Shown here: piece after piece, positions 37,224-47,860 of the stretch
Layout: each line of letters starts with the position of its first letter
How positions within the stretch are numbered: the stretch's first letter is position 1
DNA from: Sabellastarte sp. h YS-2021
Lineage: Eukaryota; Annelida; Polychaeta; Sabellida; Sabellidae
Assembly (NCBI GenBank): GCA_964017235.1
Contig: OZ024933.1
Coordinates: 12,651,962-12,715,961, forward strand
Reading direction: 5' to 3'
Length of the DNA stretch: 64,000 bases
Program-made: the position numbers and the translations under genes
The notes under the pieces: generated by a model
Told to the model about the DNA's origin: nothing
The model's input: only the letters and a program-made list of their open reading frames with translations
The model's database searches: none

Positions 37224-39823
37224 GTGTTTTTCAGTTTATTTTTTAAATTTTTACTGTTTCTACTCGCTCCCAAACATGCAACCTGCTGCTTGTTGATAAT
37301 CAGCAACTCTATGATAAAGTTCATGACATTTATAAAAGCACATTGGCAGATTGCATTCAGCACCTTTATAATTTGTTTGTACTCTCTTCCATCCAGTTTT
37401 CTGTCCATCACTGCACACAATACAGTCAGGCTTGTATTTAGGGTCATCGTATTTTCCCACAAAGTGTCATTCATTCAGCCTAGAAAGTGTTTGTGGTGGA
37501 TTAGGCCTGCCCCTCCTTGTGTTGGGTCTGTCATGGTGCTGAAGAAGACATTCAATCACTTTTTCTCTGAATTTCCTTTGGCTCATAGGCTCTAAGGCCT
37601 GCTTCTTTAGTTGTCTTTGTATAGATGATGTAGCCATTTACCATTGCAAGTTCTCTAATGCTGGAACTTTTGTGTGGAAAAGCATAGGTTCCAAGCTTTT
37701 GGTCCATAATGTCCACCCCAACCATATGTAGTTTGTAAACTTCCGCAATGACAGGCTTTTCCACAGTCCTATATCCTTGCCCTTTAGCCCTTATCCTTTT
37801 GTCAACTGTGTCATTTGTGTTAATATTCCACAGAAAATGGACATGTTTGGTGTCCTGCCAAGCACATGCAAGGAGATTGTGACATCTCATAATTTTTGGC
37901 TCATCACCTTTATTCAGAGGGAGGGCAGCTGGGTAGAGTCCATGTGGCATATTCTTACAGGTATATCTTACAGTGCCACAAGCACCCGTTACACAGTCTC
38001 GAGTTTTTGAAAAAGTTTGGGTGATGAATAATAATTGTCTATGAATATGACATGTCCCTTGTTCAAGAACCTATCAAGTAATTTTAGGCAAACAGTTTGT
38101 CACATTGAAACTTTCCTCAGTTGCAACACTTCCTTGACCACCATAGGTGAAAATTTCAAGGCATACCCCATTTTACTTTCACACAAAGCAAACTGCTTTA
38201 TACCCCATCTGACAGGTTTGTTATTACAAATGCTGATTCATGTGCAGGCGACCTTTGAATTTTTTGATACTTTTATCAATGGACAATTCTCTGATGGGTC
38301 CATAAACTTTGGTATACCGTGGTTCACAAATGTTCAAAAGGTCCCTTATTTTCCACAGGGGATCTAAATTTTCTTATCCATGCACTGTGCTATCTATGGT
38401 GTTATCAGCAAAATGTAGGAATGACAAGATAATTTTCAAATCTGTCTCTAGTCATTGCCTTTGTAAAAGGTGTATGAATCAGCCAATAGGATGACCAGTA
38501 GTCCTTTATTTTATTTTTCTGACAAAGACCCATGGCAATTTGAAGGGCAACATAAGCATGAAGCTCACTCACTGTGGTGTCTGTCCAAGAATTGAATCTG
38601 GAGCGAGCAGAAAATTTGACAGGCTGGTGAAAAAAATTCAAAGAGTGCAAATTAGTTTGCTCACACATCAGTTCAAATGCTTCATCAGGGAAAAAAGCTT
38701 GAAATAGTACAATGGGGAAAATATCCACAAGCACACCCCTACGGCCAGTGAAATCTGATAACCAGTTATTCTGAAATATGTCTTCAAAGTACCAGTCCCA
38801 ATCAAAGACATGTTGTTCATTTTGCCTTTGATTTTCATTTTCATCTTGAACAGCTTGGACATTTTGGACAGCTTAGATATCTTGGACAGCTTGAACATCT
38901 TGGACAGCTTGGACATCTGCCTTACTCAGCTTTCTCTTCTTTTTCTGCCTGACAGTCTTCTTCCTTTTGGGATTTTCAGATTTTTCTTTGTGGTGAAGCT
39001 GGTGTCATCATCAAATGCTTCGACTTCTTTTAAAATAAAAAAACAGTAAGTAACTTTTTTTAGTTTTATTTTTGTTAACATATAACACATACAAGACTGC
39101 AATTGTTACAAATAAACACAAGAAACCAGGACAATGTACACTTAGAAAAAATTATTGCACTATTTATAAAAACAAAGTAATTGTCAAATGCAAAGAACAG
39201 CATCAATATATTAAACTAAGCAGCAAAGATTTTTGTAAAGTTTCACCATATTTTAGTAAAATTTATGATCTTAAATTCCAATTTGGCAACATATTCCTCT
39301 TCAAAATATATATTTTTTAAAGAAATTACAAAAGTCTGAATAATTTGGACTTTGATTTGACTTTGGGATTGAATATTAATTACACTGCAAATTGAACAAT
39401 TAGCATGTAACACAAAAACTCCACAGTAAATATTTTTATATGTCAATTATTCTCAAAATATTTTGGCTTCAAAATATGTTGTAAAACTAAAAACATTTAT
39501 TTCTGTTCTGTAGCTATCAAAAATAAAATGAAAATACACCAACTTATATATATGTGAACACATTGGAATTACAATAATTAATCAAATAAATTCCAAAGAA
39601 AATCCAATGTTTTTTAGACATTATAAATGACATTATGAATATGTATTTATATTTATTTATATTTTATTTATTTATTTTACTTACCAAGCTCTGCTTCTGT
39701 AGATGCTTCATCCCACCCACTATCTAAACTGTCAAAATTATCATAAAACAAATCACTATCACTTTCACTGTCTTGAAGCACTAAATTCCTTGCCTCTTTT
39801 ACAGAATAATGTCGTTTAGGCAT
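37224..39823 (-). pseudogene. piggyBac transposase pseudogene with an intron
   Basis: The ATG at 39823 starts a 46-codon acidic exon (beginning MPKRHYSVKEARNLV) that ends in a good donor at 39685. An acceptor near 39027 resumes in frame but soon meets a stop. The frame 38734-38405 has the family's N-terminal block (FFPDEAFELMCEQTNLH, SELHAYVALQIAMGL). LSIDKSIKKFKGRLH near 38280, VIFIDNYYSSPKLFQ near 38045, and WQDTKHVHFLWN and VDIMDQK in 37950-37552 carry the expected catalytic aspartates. The frame 37460-37260 is the C-terminal cysteine-rich domain (CIVCSDG, C, C, C, CHELYH). Stops and frame shifts in several places make it inactive. Confidence 0.88.
38845..38925. repeat. Low-complexity 9/18-bp repeat in the transposase N-terminus
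   Basis: Plus-strand CTTGGACAGCTTGGACAT is repeated with small changes; on minus it encodes SKLSKM-like triplets. It sits between the acidic N-terminal exon and the conserved transposase core, and probably arose by slippage. Confidence 0.75.
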
Positions 39824-40015
39824 TTTAATTCACTCTGCGATGCTAAAAGAAATAATTTGCAGCTTATTTACACAAAGAAATGACATACTTTACACGTCAT
39901 TATTACGGTTTAAAATTCCGTACGTGCATTTTTTACTTCATAGAAGAGTCAACAAAAGGCAACTGCCACGTTTTATCAGCAATTTCTTACGTGAAACTCG
40001 CAGCGAAAGAGTTAA

Positions 40016-40690
40016 TTTCTTTATATTAAAGGCATCTGGCCCAAGTACAGGTACAATGGCCTTTACAGCTAATGGTGAAAATTTTGATAAAGTCTCTCAT
40101 TGTTTGTTCCTTTTGCTAGCATGACTCCAGGGCATGAACAAAACTGTGTGGAATCCGAGTTTGTAATCTTGAATTGGGGTGAGGTTCTAATCCTTTTTCT
40201 ATCAGTCATTTGGGAATTTTGTGAAGCCATAATGTTTTAGTGGTGATACTTTGTCAATGCTCTCCACCCACCCTTCGAGCCCAACAAGGGGATATCATAA
40301 TAGTGTGGAGCTGAGACCTGCACACTGATATCAGAAGTACATTAGCAATATACTGAAAGATCGTAAAAGTGAACTGTGATTGATCTGTTACGCATCCACT
40401 TTTTAGATACTCCAAACAAAATCACAAACCAAACACCAGTCAATACAGCAATCAAGAACAACAGTATGAACCATTAGAATAAACAAGCCATCACTAATTT
40501 GGAGCACTAGGGCTTGGCATTGCCAGCCGATTGATTAAAAGTGAAATTGAGGCCAAAGCTGTGTACTGCCTCCTCAATGCATTGTAATAAGTTTTGGCTT
40601 AACAGTCAAGACCATCTCTTCCATTGACATGGATCACAACCTACGACAAACAGACTGCCTCTTACAACATACAGGAGGATACATATGGCT
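40016..40690. other. No gene recognised; possible extension of the adjacent relic
   Basis: Minus-strand frames are broken. A hydrophobic run (LLFLIAVLTGVWFVILFGV, near 40470-40400) could be a remnant membrane segment belonging with the relic at 40700-41750, but stops separate them. Confidence 0.3.
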
Positions 40691-41000
40691 TTTTCTACTT
40701 TACTCAACTATATCATTACCATTGAATGTCAGGGCCTGCACTGCTAATATCAGTACAGTTATAGCTCCCAGATTTCCACTACTGGGCTTATCTTCAGTAG
40801 CGTGTCGACAAGCAATAACTCTGGAGACTGTGTCTGAAATCTTAGCATTCGTCCAGAGCACCTGAATGTTAGTTATCACAACCTCCCTATCCATAGCATG
40901 ACCATATCTGGGAGGAAGAGTAACACTCTCAGAAATGTTGGACAAGTGGGTGTTATCTGCAGTTACTGCCAGAAGATGCATCATGTTTATTGTAGAAGCC

Positions 41001-41237
41001 AAGGGCCACGGTGGCAGAGTGGTAACACTCTCGCCTCCCACGTCTGAGGCCGGGGTTTGATCCCCATCACAGCCTCAAGTGGGAAAGCTGGTAGTTGCTT
41101 GCCATTAGTCGGCAGTTTACAGTACAGAACCCTAGCGAACTGTGTGTACTGGTTTCCTCTGCCCTCCCAACTACCCATCGTGATATGACCTGTATAGTGT
41201 TGAAAGTGACGTAAAGCCCCAAATAAATAAATATAAT
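41001..41237 (+). mobile_element. Type I SINE with 12-bp target duplication
   Basis: Well-preserved head (GGTGGCAGAGTGG ... GGTTTGATCC), body and AAATAAATAAAT tail. ATTGTAGAAGCC is present at 40989-41000 and 41238-41249. It interrupts the unidentified minus-strand relic. Confidence 0.93.
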
Positions 41238-41250
41238 ATTGTAGAAGCCT

Positions 41251-41535
41251 GTAAGAAAGGCTGAATTTCATGAGCATGTGCCACGCAGTTCCGGATGAAA
41301 CTGGCTAAGTAACATGCATCTTCAGTTAAAATGGGCCATCTGTAAAGAAGAGGCATGGGGTGTAGAGAACTCTGTTCAATCTGATCAATGTTACATGTAA
41401 GCACAATGTTTGACTCTTGAATTCTACGTAGCTTGGCAAGAATGGCCACATTTATCGCATCTTGACTAGGGTCCACAGGGACAGAAGAACAAGGTGGCAT
41501 ACTTAATCCAATATCCTGAATGTGTGATCCATTGT
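41251..41535 (-). other. Middle segment of the unidentified relic
   Basis: This is the longest continuous piece of the relic (open from 41551). It contains the block LRRIQESNIVLTCNIDQIEQ, then HPMPLLYRWPILTEDACYL. The composition is that of a globular, partly hydrophobic protein; no cysteine-rich or coiled-coil pattern is evident. Confidence 0.5.
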
Positions 41536-42631
41536 TATTTACATAAATCATTTTTTGACTTCCCTTCTCTATACAGAACCAAAGCAGTGTTCTTCTTTCT
41601 GGCTACTGTAACTAGCATCTTTGCACCAGACATTTTAAATACGAAGCTTAAAAGTTTTGAAATACATAAAAAATAAAATGCTAAAAGAATAACCCTCCAA
41701 AATAACTCCATAATACAAAAACACATCATAAATTTCATCTCCTGTTGCAATGCATACTGTTATTCATATCTTTGTATCTCACATGCTTTTTCTCATTTCT
41801 CACATTGTCCAACATCTTACCAACCACCACGAGTTCACCACTAATCATGTTAGGCAATTAGCTATGGGAGATTTTACTTGAACCCAAAAGGGGGCCTTGC
41901 TTTTATGTCAAAATAGGTTTGAACTCCTGATGGGTTCTGATTCGAGGTCTGATTATTTTGACACACTTGATTTTGATACTCATGTATGTGACACTGTAAC
42001 TTATGGTGCTGAACAAAGCATTTGTTTTTAGAGATTCAAAGCAATCCTAATTGGGATAAATTTAATAAAGCATTACCAAAGAAACAAAATGATTCCACTG
42101 TGATTAATATCGCCAAAAGTTGTCATGATTATGTTGCATGTCAAAATCAGATGGGATAATCCTTTGGGGTTATTCCTCTGGGTAATTTACTGGGGAATAT
42201 GATAACCCAGAGACAAAAATAAACCTGTGTTGGGCCGTTTAGAGTTACACAAATTGATTAAGCTGTCTGGCTGTCCAAATTTTTGGGAGCCCAACTTGAA
42301 CATTGATAACTGAAAATTGAACTTGAGAGAGTAGTAGGACAAACAAATTGTTGACACACTGGAAATTGGATTCCTTCTCAATATTGACAGATATACCGTC
42401 TAATCAGTTTGCTTCTCATGACAAGACATACATTCAAGAAGAGGTCAGGCATGTTATTATTTTGAAGCCTTTTGATTGTAAGCCCATAGAATTGCCCATA
42501 ATCTCCCTCCCCATTCATGACAAAAGATAAACCTGACTCGGACCAATCTGTTAACTCTGAGGTTGCAAAAAATATCTATTCAGGATCTAAATTTGTTTTG
42601 AGTTATCAATCTGTTGATGATACACTTAAAA

Positions 42632-42849
42632 TTTATTTATTTCTTGTTTTACATCACGTTCAACAGCGAGGGTCATATTGCGACGGATAGTTTACAGGTG
42701 GAGGAAGCCAGTGCATACTTTACTGTGAACCACCGGGCATTGGGAAGTAACTACCAACTTTGGAAACATGAAGTGGCCGGCCCGAGATTCAAACAGGCGG
42801 CCTCAGAGGTTGGAAGAGAGAACTCTAGCCGCTGCACCACCGAGTCCCC
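42632..42849 (-). mobile_element. Type II SINE inside E3
   Basis: Oriented on minus like the copy at 4462: tRNA-like head at right, TAAATAAAT tail at left. The 14-bp duplication TGATACACTTAAAA is at 42618-42631 and 42850-42863. It splits the reverse transcriptase coding region of E3, so it is younger than E3. Confidence 0.93.
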
Positions 42850-43512
42850 TGATACACTTAAAAAGTAATCAAATTGGGACGTTGATCATTATTATGCAAG
42901 ATAGATATCAGAAGGGCTTTTCACCAGCTAAAGGTGGACCCAGGAGACATCAATTTATTAGGTTTAAAGCTGGTTTCGTACTACATTGATCAATTGGTAT
43001 CATTTAAGTACAGACATGGTTGAATTTTCTTTGAAAAAGTGACAGATAGCATTGACTTTTTATGAGTAAACATGGTTTTCCTGATTTGTTTAGTTATGTG
43101 AACAATCTAATATGCCTTCAAATATCTATCCTGCTTTTAAATTTCTGTGTGACCTTCTTCAACAGTTATGTCTTGACATAAATCCCAAGAAACTAGTACT
43201 TCCTACTACTTCCATGGTATGTTTAAACAGATTTGTGGACACTAAGACTAGAACTATGTCTGCTCCCCCTGAAAAATTACAAAATATCATCCAAATGTTT
43301 GCTGAATGGCAAACCAAAATATTCTAAAGGATAAGTACAGTCATTGTTAGGGTCACTCTAATATGTGTCAAAATGTGCCAAACCTGCCATAACCTTTTCA
43401 AACTATGTGCTTCATTTCATTTTCTCAGGGTGAACAGGTAGCTGATATGTTCAAAGAGAAATTAAAGTCTACATTATCTACTCCTACACATTGGGGTTTC
43501 GGTGAACAAGTA

Positions 43513-43917
43513 GTTTTTATAACCTTTATAAGTAAATGTGTTCTCATATATTGTTACAGTAGCCTTGAATTTAACATTATATTGTCATCGGGTCACCTTT
43601 CCATAAGGCACGCTTATATAATTTCTCTTCTGAAGTGTCATCTTTTCATCTGGAATCTTTCCCTCCTCACTCTTTGGTTAAGGTCACCTTAAATCGTGTT
43701 TAAGGTAAGGTGACCCTATGTCTTGTCAAATGTTATTGATATGTAAATACAATTAGTGTAGAACCATTATTAATGTATTAATAAAAGATACATTAACCGC
43801 AATGTTGTGTTGACCTTCTCCCTACATTGCTCAAAGGTCAAAGTTGGTGTTTTACGTCCCGTTCAACAGCCAGGGCCCTACATTGCTCAAGGTCACTGGT
43901 CAAATTTACTGGTACCT
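43513..43917 (+). repeat. 3' terminal (B-type) repeat of E3
   Basis: About 350 bp, apart from a small insertion, match 59886-60232. It holds a palindromic stretch AAGGTCACCTTAAA ... TAAGGTAAGGTGACC and ends like the E4 B repeat (GTGTTGACC). It begins just after the end of the recombinase frame, where B1 of E4 also begins. Confidence 0.75.
43841..43875 (-). mobile_element. Very short SINE tail fragment
   Basis: About 35 bp equal the 3' end of type II SINEs (TTTTACGTCCCGTTCAACAGCCAGGG contains the match; it spans 43850-43875). It is flanked by a ~20-bp duplication beginning CCCTACATTGCTCAA. The related repeat at 60200 lacks both insertion and duplication. This looks like an extremely 5'-truncated insertion. 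Confidence 0.75.
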
Positions 43918-44270
43918 CGAGGAACTGTGGGGATAAGTTCATCTACTGAACTTAACCTTCAGTTCTGGTACCAGTCTAAAACGTTGCATTGTGGTACTAC
44001 ATGCTTCACTGACTTTTACTATAAAAGCCAGCTTGCATTAGAATTTGGCGCCACACTCTCGGATTTAAACAATATACATGTTAAAAATATGAACCCACCC
44101 ATGTTTCTCACCCTAAAGTTAAGTTCTTGGGTACTCAAATATAGTTTATGTATTTTTAGATAACAGAATTGACTTAATGCAGAACAGCTTGGTTGGAGTA
44201 AGGCCATGCTGCTGCTACCAGAGCAAAGCTTGCTGTACGATTGTGGTTTCATCTCAGTGGGAAAGGAGGG
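43918..44270. other. Unassigned DNA between E3 and E2
   Basis: No ORF or repeat that I can identify; it could belong to the 3' repeat of E2 or be host sequence. Confidence 0.35.
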
Positions 44271-44845
44271 AGACAGAATAAATACTCAATTTTATTTGGA
44301 GTTTATTAAAATTACACATTAAAACAACTGCAGTTACAATACATCCATTATTTACAAGTATTAACCTCTATGTTAATTGACACCAGGTTACACCAGAGTT
44401 CTTTAATGTCTTGTATTAAAGAGTATAAACAGCATCTAGGCAAGCCCAGTACCACTAAGCAAAAATTAAAAGAGCTACTGCTTTATGTGTGGAAACATGT
44501 TACTTATATAAGTAGTCCTCATACTACTAGCTACTAACTATATACAAGTTTAAGAACTGACAACCACTACTGTTATGAACTTTCAGAGACATCAGGCTGG
44601 TTAAGCAGTAGACTTAAATAACTACATAACTGTGAAGGCTTGTTATATTTTAAAAGCTGTAAGATATTTTAATTTGACCTTAAAGGTCACTATTCAACTT
44701 TGACTATTTATAACACTTTTGAAGGCTGTAATAAAACAAAGACATTAAAATATAGATAACTGCTGGTCAAAGAGGTTGACCTCTGAAGGTCAACTGCTGG
44801 TTAATGGTGAAAAAGTTCCTTATTGAACTGCCCAAACCCCAAATA

Positions 44846-45857
44846 TCATTGTATTAGTTGTTGAAATGTAGTAGGGATAACACTAGCTCTATCCGGAGTG
44901 GTTTGCAAGTATGCCCACACAGCCTTGCTTCTCCAGTTACCATGCTGTTTTATAGTTTCTAAAGCCACATTGCCATTGAAGGCTAAAGACGCTCCGCTGC
45001 ACCTGAAGGAATGAAATGCATAATGTTTTGGGTTCGAACCCAAACTAGTGACCGCTACTTTTAGTACTGATTGAGCATTTACAGCTACCAGGGGGGTACT
45101 TCCATTCTTTGTCATTATTTGAAACAGGGGGGCCATCTTTTTGCACTAAATTTTGTGTTTTAATTAAACTTTTGATCGCTTGCACAGGACATAAGATTGA
45201 ATTGCTTAACCGAGGAAGCTGAACTACTTTATATTGGCCCAAAGCCTGCATATTTTTTGCCCATGTGATTACAAGATGGACCCCAGGTTTTCCCCAAATA
45301 ATATCACCTAGAGTTAAATATCTAGTCTTTTGAAACTCTTTAACACTATTTGGCAGAAGCAAGGCCAATCAAAAGAACCCGAAAAAGGCCACTAAAAACA
45401 AAGTTTAATACACCTGGCCATTCTTAAAAGGTTCAACTATTTTAACTAACTTTTCTAGCAAAGATATAGTAAAGACTCCTTTTATACGAACTTGCATTCT
45501 TGCATTCCTTTCTACTGATCTAAGCAATAACTGAATCTTTCTGTGATTTAACACATCTACAAGCCAGCCAAAAGAGGCAAAGAAATGTTTTAAAACTGAC
45601 ACATGATTACGCAATGAGCACGACTTTAACTTATTTTGAGCCAAATACTCCAAGTACAGAGTTATTGTGTCCATGGAAGCTGGCAACTGAAGATCCATGA
45701 ATATCACGAAGGCCAGGAACAACTTGAATGTGGCCAAGTATGCAGTGGAGGTCCTGAGTCCTGCAGCAATCCTAGCCTCAGCCTGTGATGCCAAGGCCTG
45801 CACTAGGCCCTTACCTGACAAAACATAACACAAGAACGGCAGTAACAAGTTCAACAT
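44846..45857 (-). pseudogene. E2 tyrosine recombinase, broken
   Basis: Frame 45857-45405 carries the core-binding half (LEYLAQNKLKSCSLRNHVSV). The same frame continues after a TAA (45402-45404) and a TGA (45369-45371). The TGA falls in FFGFF(stop)LALLLPNS, where E1 and E4 have the catalytic Arg of FFSFLR(L/I)SN, so the active-site Arg codon CGA probably became TGA. The rest in another frame (45136-44846) keeps HSFRCSGAS, the second His in KQHGNW, and the nucleophile Tyr in SKAVWAY. Confidence 0.82.
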
Positions 45858-46010
45858 TGTACTAGGGGCCCCCTAATTGGGGCAGGCAGCCAACTTCTAG
45901 GTGTATTAAATCTGAAAATTTTTTCAAAAGATCCTTAAGTACTACTTGTATCCAATGACAAGTCTTTAAAAAATGGACCACTCTGATAAATCTTTAAATC
46001 TTTAAACTCT

Positions 46011-47661
46011 TTAAAGACCACTCTTTAAATCACAATAATAAGGCCACCTAGACAAAATGTCCGCATAGACATTACAGGTACCTGAAATATGTTTCACTAC
46101 CAGATTAATATTGTATGCTGCAGTATATAGCCAAACAGACCGTATTATGGCCATGAGAAAACTATTCCTTACTCTGTAAGAGGTAAATGCATTTACAACA
46201 GCTAGATTATTACACCAAATTAATATTGTGGCATTTGCCCAATTTTTGGCCCAGCTTCTCATTGCCAAGCCTGGGACGAATACTTTCAAAAGTATTCGAA
46301 TACAAATACTTTTCATTTTCATGAATACGAATATGAATATGAATACATCAATTTCAAAAGTATTCGAATACGAATACTTTTTGAAAAGTATTCAAATACA
46401 TTTACAAATACATTTATGAATACATTTTATCTAAACCCCAATTCATACAATCATTTTTAATAAATCTAAATAATTTTACCTTTCTGAATAAAATATACAA
46501 ACATGAAAGCACAATTCAGTAAATGATGGATCAGATTCACATCATATTTGACAAGAAATAATTTTTGCTCCAAGATCTGAATCTTCAATCTAATAAAGAT
46601 GAGCTACTCAAAAGAATTTTTTTTTTTTTGAAAAGGACATCATAGTGCCCTAAACATCTTGTATTTAACTGAGATAGCCATTGTTTTGGAAATCTTTATG
46701 ATGGGATTACTACTACTACAAGACTGTCACAATAGGTGTCACATGAGTTTGCCTTAGAATTACGCATATATAACAAATGACACTGGTATTGAAACACATA
46801 CAAGTTAATCCCCTATTGTAGCAAAGGCAAACATAGTCGGTCATTTTAAGGTAGGTAGCTTGGGGTTCATAATTTCATGAATTTTATCGTTTTATAATAA
46901 CACTACATTATGAAAACCAGAGTGGAGTAAAACACACATGATGTCATTTATCAATATAAAAGTTAAACACAAACTAATTGCATGACACTGTCATTATTAT
47001 GTTAGACAGTATTTACTGACTAAAAGTATTTATTAAATGTCTTGTTAGTTTTCTTAGGCACATAATGATAGATAGCCAAATTTCATATTTATATCTAAAA
47101 CTTGTCAGTACAGGATGAAAAAAAAATTTAAAAAATGAAAAATATTAAATGTATTCATAAAAGTATTCATGAATACGAATACTGTTGAAATGTATTCGAA
47201 TACGAATATGAATACTCTGAATTTTTTACAAAAGTATTCGAATACAGATATGAATACTTTAAAAAATGTATTCGAATACTTGTGAATATGAATACGAATA
47301 CATTTTGCCCAGGCCTGCTCATTGCCAATAAAATATTGGCAGCCTGCAAATGCACTATAGAACCCATATGCTTGAGTGCCTCAGGGATTTCTCAAGTGTA
47401 AACTTTATTACCATATTTAGCACCTACCGTATCTAAAGACGCATCTACAAAAATTTCATGAGTTACTTTGTCATGGCTATAAAAATTAACCGTGCTGTTA
47501 AACTTTTCTAAAAAACATATAAACCAGTTTATATCTTTATAAAATCCTATAGGAAGAACGATATGACCTTTTGCTGGAGTATTTCCTAATACCTGTAGAA
47601 TTCTATTTACAAACAACCTAGCAGGTTTAACACAACGATGTATGTATATAAGCTTTACCAC
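46011..47661 (-). pseudogene. E2 RNase H region, split by a MITE
   Basis: The upstream piece (47661-47392) has FVNRILQVLG, then the first catalytic part EIFVDASLDTVGAKYGNKVY. A stop separates it from the continuation near 47380. The MITE at 46266-47317 interrupts the helix around RSWAKNWANATILIW. The downstream piece ends with CNNLAVVNAF (a Cys-Asn where E4 has CDNEAVV, so the catalytic Asp is lost) and VYADILSRW. Confidence 0.78.
46266..47317. mobile_element. hAT-type non-autonomous element (1052 bp) with GTATTCGAATAC repeats
   Basis: The ends are CAAGCCTGGG and CCCAGGCCTG, inverted with one mismatch. The 8-bp duplication CTCATTGC lies at 46258-46265 and 47318-47325, the length typical of hAT elements. 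Both ends carry many copies of the palindrome GTATTCGAATAC and GAATACGAATA-like words (about 46280-46425 and 47150-47300). The middle has no transposase ORF. It sits in the E2 RNase H gene. Confidence 0.92.
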
Positions 47662-47860
47662 TAGTTTTTGGAGCTGATTCTTTGTTGCTACCGATTTACC
47701 AGACCATTGAGCACATAACTTTATAATTTGACATATTTTTCGTTGGGTATTGTAAGTGTACCTGTACTTGCATTAATAATAATTCCCAAACAGTTTACTG
47801 TACTACTAGGAGGCTCCAACTTCTTTTGGTTAATTGGCAAGCCTGCATATTGCAATATAT

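Larger units (their letters stand above)
36590..40011 (-). mobile_element. piggyBac-type DNA transposon (degenerate)
   Basis: TTAA stands at both ends (36586-36589 and 40012-40015), the target duplication of piggyBac elements. The ends carry imperfect inverted sequence around GCGACGTTGACGTAA (left) and GCGAGTTTCACGTAA (right, on minus). A second copy of the left subterminal sequence lies at about 36857-36940. The transposase gene fills the middle on minus. The left neighbour is the LINE relic, whose ORF1 ends at this TTAA. Confidence 0.85.
40700..41750 (-). pseudogene. Unidentified protein-coding relic split by a SINE
   Basis: Three minus-strand frames join into one probable protein. 41750-41535 has an N-terminal part (MSGAKMLVTVARKKNTALV) that runs out of frame around a run of A residues. 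41551-41238 has SSVPVDPSQDAINVAILAKL and YRWPILTEDACYLASFIRNC. After the SINE, 41000-40700 continues with NMMHLLAVTADNTHL, LPPRYGHAM and SDTVSRVIACRH. The SINE target duplication encodes the same residues (AST/I) on both sides, so the frame was continuous before insertion. About 270 codons without introns are covered. I do not recognise the family. A retrocopy, a captured gene or an endogenous viral protein are all possible. Confidence 0.6.
41880..43917 (+). mobile_element. Internally deleted Ngaro/DIRS-like element E3
   Basis: Plus-strand frames match E4 in order: FGVIPLGNLL (~42160), NIDNWKLNL and WDKQIVDTLEIGF, YIQEEVRHVIILKPFDCKPI (42348-42530), LSYQSVDD, then after a SINE FHQLKVDPGDINLLGLKAG (out of frame). 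SKHGFPDLFSYVNNLI holds the catalytic box with NN instead of DD. LCLDINPKKLVLP, then RNase H entry QSLLGSL, follow. The sequence then jumps at about 43433 to the C-terminal end of a recombinase (VADMFKEKLKSTLSTPTHWG). Most of RNase H and YR are therefore deleted. From ~43513 the 3' terminal repeat follows. Confidence 0.75.
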
